From: CAYOHY01 sp964403885
Lineage (GTDB): Bacteria; Actinomycetota; Coriobacteriia; Anaerosomatales; PHET01
Direction: 5' to 3'
NCBI GenBank assembly: GCA_964403885.1
Contig: CAYOHY010000075.1
Location: forward strand, 1 to 7,398
Length of the DNA stretch: 7,398 nt
Shown: positions 1 to 7,141 of the stretch, in pieces
How positions within the stretch are numbered: position 1 is the first letter of the stretch
Layout: every line of letters begins with the position of its first letter
Notes under the pieces: model-generated
Told to the model about the DNA's origin: nothing
Seen by the model: the letters and a program-made list of their open reading frames with translations, nothing else
Databases searched by the model: none
Made by a program: the position numbers and the translations under genes

Positions 1-569
1 TCGAAGCGCTTGCCCACGCTGTAGGCGTCGGCGACCTTCTCGCCCAGGCGCCAGTACTCGCGTACGCCCGCGAGGTAGCACAGCGGGTCGAGCGCGGCGA
101 TGTCGACGGTATCGCCTTCGGGGTCGCGCAGGATGGATTCGTCGGCGTGTGCCTGGACGATCTCGCCCAGCACGACGATGTAGGAGCCCACCACCACCTC
201 GCCGGTGACGCGGCACTCGATGCTGTAGGGGCACTCGGCGATCATCGGTGCCTCGACCACCTGGGAGGGCGTGAGGGTGAGGCCGGTGGCGGCGAACTTG
301 TCGACCTTGCGCCCGCTGGCGATGCCGCAGAAGTCCACCTCGGCGGCGTGTGCGGCCGACGGGATGTTCACGGTGAAGGTGTCGGTGGTGCGGATGAGCT
401 CGAGGGTGCGGCGGCTCTCACGAAGGCCCATCGCGATGGTGGCCGGCGTCGAGCTCACCACGTTGATCCACGCGACAGCCAGGGTGTCGGCCTCGTCCAT
501 GGTGCCGCCCACCACGAGCACGCACGGCATGGGGAACAGGCGCTCAACAGGTCCGATCGGCTTCTTCAT
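1..569 (-). CDS. Flavin reductase-like FMN-binding protein (partial, 3' end outside window)
   Basis: Read on the minus strand from ATG at 569-567, this frame stays open to the window edge for 189 codons, so the C-terminus is missing. The protein resembles the flavin reductase-like (DIM6/NTAB, flavoredoxin) family, whose members bind FMN in a split-barrel fold and act as NAD(P)H:flavin reductases or small electron carriers. Family-like stretches are the N-terminal PCVLVVGG (residues 15-22), the FMN-binding-type segment AWINVVSSTPATIAMGL (33-49), and FTVNIPS (65-71) before a Cys-Gly pair (81-82). No signal peptide or membrane segment is seen. GAGGAG at 575-580 lies 5 nt from the ATG and supports this start. 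A TAGACT -10-like hexamer at 604-599 (minus strand) is a possible promoter, but no good -35 accompanies it. The gene is transcribed away from the methionine operon. The family call is fairly secure; the substrate is unknown. Confidence 0.85.
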   Translation of the reverse strand, partial: MKKPIGPVERLFPMPCVLVVGGTMDEADTLAVAWINVVSSTPATIAMGLRESRRTLELIRTTDTFTVNIPSAAHAAEVDFCGIASGRKVDKFAATGLTLTPSQVVEAPMIAECPYSIECRVTGEVVVGSYIVVLGEIVQAHADESILRDPEGDTVDIAALDPLCYLAGVREYWRLGEKVADAYSVGKRF

Positions 570-634
570 GAGGGCTCCTCGCCTGGGGGACGACTCCGAG
601 TCTAGCGCACGTCGGTGGGCCGCCGCCCGCGTTA

Positions 635-655
635 TCCGCACCGCCCGTGTGCGGA
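635..655. repeat. Inverted repeat, possible operator
   Basis: TCCGCAC, 7 nt, then GTGCGGA: a perfect 7-bp inverted repeat between two divergent genes, ending 8 nt before the -35 hexamer proposed for the methionine operon. Its position and symmetry suit a dimeric regulator's operator. It could equally be a chance hairpin in GC-rich DNA. No U-run follows on either strand, so a terminator is unlikely. I do not recognise it as a known regulator site. Confidence 0.35.
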
Positions 656-663
656 AAGGGGTC

Positions 664-692
664 TTGACGCACCGGCGCGAGGCCTCTAGTTT
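664..692 (+). promoter_or_regulatory. Putative sigma70-type promoter of the metYXW operon
   Basis: TTGACG (664-669) matches five of six bases of the -35 consensus. A 17-bp spacer leads to TAGTTT (687-692), which keeps the key T1, A2 and T6 of the -10 box. Transcription would start near 699, giving an untranslated leader of about 220 nt before metY that contains the Met-rich small ORF. The assignment rests only on sequence match and position. Confidence 0.5.
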
Positions 693-760
693 CAACGGCT
701 AACACGTGGATGCCGCGTCACGCGGCCCGAGTCAGGTGAGGAGGTGCGACAGAAGCGATC

Positions 761-865
761 ATGGTCCGCTCAACCGGTTTCGTGATGATGATGGACATGA
801 TGATGACCCAGCCCGGGTCTTTCGGCGTATACGCCGGATCCGGGCGGCCTATGGCCGACCGCTAG
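761..865 (+). CDS. Met-rich leader peptide (34 aa) upstream of metY
   Basis: An ATG at 761 opens a 34-codon frame ending at TAG 863-865. Eight of 34 residues are Met, including the run VMMMDMMMT at residues 8-16 (six ATG codons at 785-793 and 797-805) and Met31. The rest shows no domain, signal peptide or membrane segment. The peptide is probably made only to be sensed: elongator tRNA-Met shortage would stall the ribosome on the Met run, just upstream of the first hairpin arm (811-819). The frame is closed upstream by TGA at 737-739, so ATG 761 is the only upstream start, with GTG 782 and ATG 785 as internal alternatives. AGGAGG at 739-744 is 16 nt away, which is long; a weaker AGAAG at 751-755 is 5 nt away. 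The stop codon lies in the loop of the last hairpin, and metY begins 57 nt downstream. Translation is unproven. Confidence 0.65.
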   Translation: MVRSTGFVMMMDMMMTQPGSFGVYAGSGRPMADR

Positions 866-874
866 CGCGGTCGG
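811..874 (+). promoter_or_regulatory. Mutually exclusive RNA hairpins of the met leader (1:2, 2:3, 3:4)
   Basis: Three stems compete. Hairpin 1:2 pairs 811-819 with 837-845 (9 bp, one G-U), then after a TTT bulge pairs 823-827 with 832-836 around a TATA loop. Hairpin 2:3 pairs 841-849 with 853-861 (8 bp, one G-A mismatch, TAT loop). Hairpin 3:4 pairs 855-862 with 867-874 (CCGACCGC/GCGGTCGG, 8 perfect bp) around TAGC, which contains the leader's stop codon. Hairpin 2:3 excludes both others, as in trp-type attenuators. A ribosome stalled at 785-805 would mask segment 1 and favour 2:3. Pairings were done by hand; energies were not computed. Confidence 0.5.
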
Positions 875-922
875 GGTATCTCATACATCATCTGCATCAC
901 GAACCTAGAGAGCGAGAAGACC

Positions 923-2224
<1,302 letters not shown>

Positions 2225-2227
2225 ACC

Positions 2228-3496
2228 TTGTCACTCACCCCACAGAGTGCTCCGTGGAACGACGTCGGCTCGGCCGGCGTCGTTTCCGCGCGCACCATCG
2301 AGTTCACGGACGTGGAGCTTGCCGCCGGCGCGGTGCTTCCGCGCGTCGAGGTCGCCTACGAGACGCTGGGCACCCTCAACGCCCAGAAGGACAACGCGAT
2401 CCTCGTGTGCCATGCGCTGTCGGGAGACGCGCACGTGGCCGGCTGGCGAGAGGCCGACGCGCTGGCCGCCGGCTGGACGCCCGAGCAGGGCACCGACTGG
2501 ACGCCGCCCGAGATGGCGACCGGCGATCCGGACGCCGCGCCCGCCTCGGCGCCCAAGCCGGGCTGGTGGGACCCGTTTGTGGGCCCCGGCAAGACGATCG
2601 ACACCAACCGCTACTTCGTGGTGTGCGCCAACGTGTTGGGCGGGTGCTCCGGCACCACGGGCCCCAGCAGCATCGACCCCACCACCGGCAAGCCCTACGG
2701 GCTCTCGTTCCCGGTGGTCACCGTCGAGGACATGGTCGAGGTGCACGCGCGCCTGCTCGACGCGCTGGGCATCGACAGGTTGCTCGCGGTGGTGGGCGGC
2801 TCGATGGGCGGCATGCAGGCACTCGCGTGGGCCAAGCGCTTCCCTGAGCGCACCGGCGCCTGTGTCGCGATCGCGACCACCTGGCGACTGGCGGCGCAGG
2901 CCATCGCGTTCAACGAGGTGGGCCGCACGGCCATCCTCGGCGACGCCGCGTTCAAGTTTGGCGACTACTACGACTACGGGGTGCCGCGCCACGGCCTGGC
3001 GGTCGCGCGCATGATCGGCCACATCACGTACCTGTCGGATGAGTCGATGCACGAGAAGTTTGGCAGGCGCCTGCGCAACCGTGACGACCACGCGTTCGAC
3101 TTCGTGACCGAGTTCGAGGTCGAGAGCTACCTGGCCTACCAGGGCAAGCGGTTCACCGAGCGCTTCGACGCCAACACCTACCTCTACATGACCAAGGCGA
3201 TGGACTACTTCGACCTCGCCGAGGGCCACGACTCGCTCGCCGATGCGCTCGACGGCACGTCGGTGCGTTTCCTTGTGCTGTCGTTCTCGAGCGACTGGCT
3301 GTTCCCTACGTATCAGAGCCGAGAGCTCGTCGACGCCTTGCGCTGCATCGGCGCCGAGGTCAGCTTCGCCGAGGTCCCGTCCCCCTACGGACACGACGCG
3401 TTCTTGCTCGAGCCCGAGCAGCAGCACCGCTTCGTCGAGCCGTTCCTGGCCCGCGCTATCGAAGAGGGTCGCACCAAGGGAGGTGAGCGCCGATGA
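2228..3496 (+). CDS. metX: Homoserine O-acyltransferase (acetyltransferase), MetX
   Basis: This alpha/beta-hydrolase-fold enzyme transfers an acyl group, usually acetyl from acetyl-CoA, to the hydroxyl of homoserine, making MetY's substrate. The nucleophile elbow is GGSMGGMQAL (190-199) with Ser192; Asp356 in SFSSDWLFP and His389 in PYGHDAFL complete the triad. CHALSGDAHVAG (61-72) and DTNRYFVVCANVLGGCSGTTGPSS (126-149, split at positions 133 and 140 by Cys) are family hallmarks. Start is TTG at 2228, 3 nt after the metY stop, with AGGTG at 2217-2221; no better in-frame start precedes the conserved region. At 422 residues it is longer than the usual 370-390: residues about 73-110, between HVAG and PGWWD, carry roughly 28 extra Pro/Ala/Trp-rich residues. 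Some MetX proteins prefer succinyl-CoA, so the acyl donor is inferred. Confidence 0.95.
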   Translation: MSLTPQSAPWNDVGSAGVVSARTIEFTDVELAAGAVLPRVEVAYETLGTLNAQKDNAILVCHALSGDAHVAGWREADALAAGWTPEQGTDWTPPEMATGDPDAAPASAPKPGWWDPFVGPGKTIDTNRYFVVCANVLGGCSGTTGPSSIDPTTGKPYGLSFPVVTVEDMVEVHARLLDALGIDRLLAVVGGSMGGMQALAWAKRFPERTGACVAIATTWRLAAQAIAFNEVGRTAILGDAAFKFGDYYDYGVPRHGLAVARMIGHITYLSDESMHEKFGRRLRNRDDHAFDFVTEFEVESYLAYQGKRFTERFDANTYLYMTKAMDYFDLAEGHDSLADALDGTSVRFLVLSFSSDWLFPTYQSRELVDALRCIGAEVSFAEVPSPYGHDAFLLEPEQQHRFVEPFLARAIEEGRTKGGERR

Positions 3497-4116
3497 GCCC
3501 GGCAGACCTGCTCAGAGCGGACCTGCGCCTCATCACCGAGCTCGTCCCCCACGGCAGCCGCGTGCTCGACCTGGGGTGCGGCGACGGGTCGCTCATCGCC
3601 CATCTGCGCGATGAGCGCGACTGCCACGTGCGCGGCGTCGAGGTCGATCACGCCGACATCGCCTCGGCGATCTCTCGGGGGCTTTCTGTGGTGGAGAACG
3701 ACCTCGACGAGGGGCTAGGCGGGTACCGCGACAAGTCGTTCGACCTGGTCATCCTGTCGCAGACCCTGCAGGTGGTGAAGCGTCCGGCGTTCGTGCTACG
3801 CGAGATGCTGCGCGTGGGTGAGCTGGGCATCGTGTCGTTCCCCAACTTCGGCCACTGGCGGGTGCGCGGGTACCTTGCGTCGCGCGGCCGTATGCCGGTG
3901 TCGCGTTCGATCCCGTACAGCTGGTACGACACGCCCAACATCCACCACACCACCATCAAGGACTTCCGCGAGTTCGTGACCGCCAACGGAGGCGAGATCG
4001 AGCGCGAGATCCCGCTCATCACAGAGAACTGGCATCGCGCCGAGGTGCGGCGAGTAGGCTTCATGCCCAACCTGTTCGCCGACACAGCGGTCGCAGTGGT
4101 GCGTCAGGCGCGATAG
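3493..4116 (+). CDS. metW: MetW, methyltransferase-fold partner of MetX
   Basis: MetW is a class I SAM-methyltransferase-fold protein commonly encoded beside metX, where it is reported to support or activate MetX; a methyl-transfer reaction is not established. The SAM-binding glycine motif VLDLGCGDG is at 24-32, followed by the acidic GVEVD (48-52). The MetW signatures SQTLQ (89-93), FPNFGHW (116-122), PYSWYDTPNIH (141-151) and PNLFA (192-196) are all present. The 207-residue length is typical. ATG at 3493 overlaps the metX stop by 4 nt (ATGA), and GGGAGGTG at 3478-3485 sits 7 nt upstream, so translation is likely coupled and makes MetX and MetW together. It is the last gene before the hairpin at 4140. 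Confidence 0.95.
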   Translation: MSPADLLRADLRLITELVPHGSRVLDLGCGDGSLIAHLRDERDCHVRGVEVDHADIASAISRGLSVVENDLDEGLGGYRDKSFDLVILSQTLQVVKRPAFVLREMLRVGELGIVSFPNFGHWRVRGYLASRGRMPVSRSIPYSWYDTPNIHHTTIKDFREFVTANGGEIEREIPLITENWHRAEVRRVGFMPNLFADTAVAVVRQAR

Positions 4117-4139
4117 CGTCACGGCATCACTGCCCTTTT

Positions 4140-4192
4140 GAGCCCGTCGCGGGGTACTATCTGACTGGAGCCCCGCGATGGGCTCTTCTGTT
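4140..4192 (+). terminator. Rho-independent terminator-like hairpin after metW
   Basis: Arms 4140-4154 and 4171-4185 pair over 15 bp with a single G-U (GAGCCCGTCGCGGGG with CCCCGCGATGGGCTC), around a 16-nt loop. TTCTGTT follows at 4186-4192. It starts 23 nt after the metW stop and should end the metYXW transcript. The T-tract is interrupted, and the loop is larger than usual. The loop contains TACTAT (4155-4160), a -10-like hexamer without a recognisable -35, so part of a promoter for the next gene might overlap it. Confidence 0.75.
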
Positions 4193-4221
4193 CCCGGTGC
4201 GTTGCGGCGAAAGGTCGGGGT

Positions 4222-5991
4222 ATGAGCGCAGTGGAGGGTCGCCCGATGTCGTGGGATGACGCCCCTTTGCCGTACCAGTCACTCGACGCCGATGGGCACC
4301 TCGTCGAGGTGAACAGCCACTGGTGTGAGTTCTCGGGCTATACCGCCGAGGAGGCGCGTGGCGCGGCCTATCAGGACTTCGTGCCTCCCGGTCACATCGA
4401 TTACTTCCACGAGACGTTCGCCCTCTTCGCCGAGCAGGGCGTCTTGAACGGACGCGACTGCTACTTCCAGCGCAAGGACGGCGAGATCAGGCGCGTCCTG
4501 ATATACGGCCGCATGACAAGAGACGCGGACGGCGCCGTCATCTCGCACTGCATGCTCGTCGACGTGACCGCGAAGCGGCAGATCGAGCAGGAGCTGGCGG
4601 ACTCGGAGGCGCGCTATCGCAGCCTGTTCGAGCTCGCGCCCAACCCCGTGGTGGTTCACGACGGCCGAGAGATCGTGATCGCCAATGACGCTGCCGCGCG
4701 ATTCCTCGGCTATGAGACCGCGCGTGACCTGGTGGGTGTCGAGGTCTCGAACCTCGTGCACCCGGACTCGTTGCCGCTCGTGGCGGAGCGAGTGGGTCGC
4801 ATGATGACCTCGGACTGGATCGCGCCGCTCACGGTGGAGCAGTTCGTGCGCCGAGACGGCTCGACCGTCTACGGCGAGACGATCGCCTCGCCGGTCATGG
4901 TGGGCGGCCGCCGCGTCATCCACGTGGCCGCGATCGACCTCACCGCTCGCAGGGCCGCCGAGCAGGCGCTCGAGGAGAGCGAGGACCGCTTCCGTCAGCT
5001 CTTCGACGCCGCGCCGGACGGGATCGTGGTCCACGACGGCACGGCGGTTCGCTTCGTGAACCCGGCTGCGCTCAAGTACTTCGGGCTCCCTGAAGGCCTC
5101 GATATCAGCGGGTTCAAGGTCGACGACTTCATCCATCCGGACTCATTGCAGACCGTTCACGAACGCCTCGCACGCCTCGCGGCAGGCGCTCCCACGATGC
5201 CGCCGCTCGAGGTGCACCTCAAGCGCGCTGACGGCTCGATGTGGGAGGCCGAGGTCTCCAGCACGCTGGTCGCCCTCGACGGCGAGCGGCTGGTGCAGAC
5301 CACCTTCCGAGACCTCGCCGAGCGTCGGCGTACCGAGCTCGAGCTTGCCCGCTACCGCACCGAGCTCGAGCGGCTGGTCGACGAGCGCACCCGAAGCCTG
5401 CACAGGGTGAAGGCCGAGCTCGAGTCGATCACCGCGGTCATCGCCCGCACCGTCGAGCTGCGCGATCCCTACACGGCCGGTCATCAGCGCCGTGTCGCCG
5501 AGCTCTCCGTCGCGCTCGCCGTCGAGCTGGGCATGACCGACGACGACGTCGACACGATCCGCGTGGCCGCCGCCATGCACGACATCGGCAAGGTATCGGT
5601 ACCCGCGGAGATCCTGAGCAAGCCGGGCCGGTTCTCGGCGATCGAGTTCGAGCTGGTCAAGACGCACGCTCAGGCCGGGTTCGAGATCCTGTCCTCGGCG
5701 GAGCTGGGGCGTCCTGTGGCTGAGATCGTGCACCAGCACCACGAGCGCCTCGACGGCACCGGCTACCCGCGCGGAATCGCGGGCGACCAGCTGCTGCCCG
5801 GTGCACGCGTCCTGATGGTGGCCGACGTGGTCGAGGCGATGAGCTCGCACCGCCCGTACCGGCCGGCGATCGGCCAGTGCGCGGCGCTCGAGGAGATCTC
5901 GGCCGGCCGCGGCGTGCGCTACGACCCCACGGTGGTCGACGCATGCCTCGCGCTCATGGAGCGCGGCTTCGAGTTCACTGACGAGAGCTGA
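4222..5991 (+). CDS. PAS-PAS-PAS-HD-GYP sensor, probable cyclic-di-GMP phosphodiesterase
   Basis: HD-GYP proteins hydrolyse the second messenger cyclic-di-GMP, and PAS domains gate them with small ligands, redox or light signals. Three PAS-type domains lie at about 11-118, 128-243 and 254-367, the second and third opening with alike SEARYRSLFELAPNPVVVHDG and SEDRFRQLFDAAPDGIVVHDG segments cut here by a linker that suggests duplication. A predicted coiled coil (about 368-402) leads to HD-GYP (403-585). Its metal and signature residues are intact: His421, HD at 453-454 within MHDIGK, Lys457, His482, His506-His507-Glu508 and DGTGYP (511-516). There are no membrane segments, signal peptide, REC or GGDEF domain, so it is cytosolic. 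Start choice is open: ATG 4222 has AAGG 7 nt upstream, but ATG 4246 (Met9) has GGAGGG (4233-4238) at 7 nt, a better site, and loses no domain. The sensed signal is unknown. Confidence 0.9.
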   Translation: MSAVEGRPMSWDDAPLPYQSLDADGHLVEVNSHWCEFSGYTAEEARGAAYQDFVPPGHIDYFHETFALFAEQGVLNGRDCYFQRKDGEIRRVLIYGRMTRDADGAVISHCMLVDVTAKRQIEQELADSEARYRSLFELAPNPVVVHDGREIVIANDAAARFLGYETARDLVGVEVSNLVHPDSLPLVAERVGRMMTSDWIAPLTVEQFVRRDGSTVYGETIASPVMVGGRRVIHVAAIDLTARRAAEQALEESEDRFRQLFDAAPDGIVVHDGTAVRFVNPAALKYFGLPEGLDISGFKVDDFIHPDSLQTVHERLARLAAGAPTMPPLEVHLKRADGSMWEAEVSSTLVALDGERLVQTTFRDLAERRRTELELARYRTELERLVDERTRSLHRVKAELESITAVIARTVELRDPYTAGHQRRVAELSVALAVELGMTDDDVDTIRVAAAMHDIGKVSVPAEILSKPGRFSAIEFELVKTHAQAGFEILSSAELGRPVAEIVHQHHERLDGTGYPRGIAGDQLLPGARVLMVADVVEAMSSHRPYRPAIGQCAALEEISAGRGVRYDPTVVDACLALMERGFEFTDES

Positions 5992-6033
5992 GCATGCCGA
6001 GCAGACCTTCGCATCCCTGGGTGGCGTGCGCTC

Positions 6034-7140
6034 GTGACTGAGTTCTTCGACGACGACCGTCTTCACGAGCTCGGGTTCTCGGACAGGGAGCGCGCACTGT
6101 TCGCGACCCTTGCCGAGCAGGGCTTCGAGCCCGCGCGCGTGGTGCGCGTGGACCGCGGGCTTCCGCTGGTCGCGGGCGCCCACGGTGCTGAACGCGCAGA
6201 ACCCGCGACGCACCTGGTCAAGGATGCCTCCAACGCCATGAGTCGTGCCGTGGTGGGTGACTGGGTGGCGCTCGCGCGGCCCTCCGGTCACGAGATGCCG
6301 CTCATCGAGGCGATCCTGCCGCGCAAGAGCTCGTTCTCACGCCGCGACCCCGGCGAGGAGACCGGCCAGCAGGTGCTCATCGCCAACGTCGACATCGTGT
6401 TCGTCGTTCAGAGCCTGTCGGGCGCCGGCATCAACGTCAGGCGTCTCGAGCGCGAGCTCGTGCTCGCGTGGGACAGCGGGGCTACCCCGGTGGTGGTGCT
6501 CACGAAGTCCGACCTGTGTGACGACGCCGCGCCCTCGCGCGACGTGGCGGCCGAGGTCAGCTATGGCGTGGACGTGATCGTGGAGAGCGCGGTCACCGGT
6601 GAGGGCGTCGACGAGGTGCTCGCACGCGTGCCGCGCGGTGTGACCGCAGCACTGCTGGGCGGGTCGGGCGTGGGCAAGTCCACGCTGGTCAACCGACTGG
6701 TGGGCTCGGAGCTCATGGAGACCCAAGCGGTCCGCGAGCGCGACGACAAGGGCCGCCACACCACCGTCGCACGCGAGCTCGTGGTGCTGCCGGGCGGCGG
6801 CATCGTGATCGACACGCCCGGCATGCGCGGGCTGGGCCTGTGGGATGCGGGGGAGGGCCTCGAGGCCGCGTTCCCCGACATCGAGGCGCTCGCCGAGCAC
6901 TGCCGTTTCCGCGACTGCAGCCACGACACCGAGCCGGGATGCGCCGTGGTCGCTGCGGTGGCATCGGGCGACCTGCCGGCTCGCAGGCTCGAGAGCTACC
7001 GCCGCCTGGTGGTCGAGATGGAAGAGCTCACGCGTCGCCAGGACGAGAAAGCGTGGAAAGAGAAGGAACAGAAGAACAAGGTGATCAGCAAGGCGGCCAA
7101 GCAGTTCTACAAGACGGAACCCAAGCGCAAGGGACGCTAG
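6034..7140 (+). CDS. rsgA: Ribosome small-subunit-dependent GTPase A (RsgA/YjeQ/YloQ)
   Basis: RsgA is a circularly permuted GTPase that checks late maturation of the 30S ribosomal subunit and is stimulated by it. The permuted order is visible: G4 TKSD (157-160) precedes G1 GGSGVGKST (209-217), the RHTT switch segment (241-244) and G3 DTPG (260-263). An N-terminal OB-fold region holds GDWVAL (75-80) and RKSSFSRRDPG (97-107). The C-terminal zinc site is Cys290, Cys295, His297, Cys303. The tail (about 335-368) is very Lys-rich, suited to rRNA contact. The 368-residue length is slightly above the usual 300-360. GTG at 6034 is the only start between the upstream in-frame TGA (5989) and the conserved region; GGGTGG at 6019-6024 is a weak ribosome site. 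It lies 42 nt after the HD-GYP gene with no terminator seen, so they may be co-transcribed. Confidence 0.95.
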   Translation: MTEFFDDDRLHELGFSDRERALFATLAEQGFEPARVVRVDRGLPLVAGAHGAERAEPATHLVKDASNAMSRAVVGDWVALARPSGHEMPLIEAILPRKSSFSRRDPGEETGQQVLIANVDIVFVVQSLSGAGINVRRLERELVLAWDSGATPVVVLTKSDLCDDAAPSRDVAAEVSYGVDVIVESAVTGEGVDEVLARVPRGVTAALLGGSGVGKSTLVNRLVGSELMETQAVRERDDKGRHTTVARELVVLPGGGIVIDTPGMRGLGLWDAGEGLEAAFPDIEALAEHCRFRDCSHDTEPGCAVVAAVASGDLPARRLESYRRLVVEMEELTRRQDEKAWKEKEQKNKVISKAAKQFYKTEPKRKGR

Positions 7141-7141
7141 C

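Larger units (their letters stand above)
699..922 (+). promoter_or_regulatory. Putative methionine attenuator leader of metYXW
   Basis: The long leader between the proposed transcription start and metY holds several elements in order. There is a 6-bp hairpin at 712-726, an AGGAGG Shine-Dalgarno-like site at 739-744, and a 34-codon Met-rich ORF (761-865). Three alternative hairpins follow at 811-874, then a segment (888-900) that can pair back to the Met codons at 782-794. A leader peptide rich in the pathway's end product, followed by competing hairpins, is the known hallmark of ribosome-mediated attenuation. That this one responds to tRNA-Met charging is inference. I find no SAM-I, SAM-II, SAM-IV or SAH riboswitch core and no T-box motif. 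No U-tract follows the last hairpin, so simple intrinsic termination is not evident; Rho-dependent or translational control are alternatives. Confidence 0.6.

Noticed and set aside
147..702. Two plus-strand open frames opposite the flavin reductase gene
   Set aside because: They are the complement of a well-supported minus-strand coding frame and have low-complexity, motif-free translations.
720..780. Possible SAH or SAM riboswitch, suggested by GTGAGGAGGTGCGAC
   Set aside because: Only a short purine-rich similarity exists; the pairing partner segments and conserved cores of SAH, SAM-I, SAM-II and SAM-IV riboswitches are not found nearby.
782..808. Minus-strand reading of the ATG repeat as a histidine run (HHH-V-HHHH), as if a his leader peptide
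   Set aside because: In that frame there is no ATG, GTG or TTG start after the upstream TGA, and the downstream minus-strand gene is a flavin reductase, not histidine biosynthesis.
855..885. Hairpin 855-874 as a standard intrinsic terminator
   Set aside because: The following GGTATCTCATAC has no U-tract, so a classical Rho-independent terminator cannot be claimed.
5992..6033. ATG at 5994 as an alternative start for rsgA
   Set aside because: It is not in the rsgA frame; GTG 6034 is the only usable start before the conserved region.
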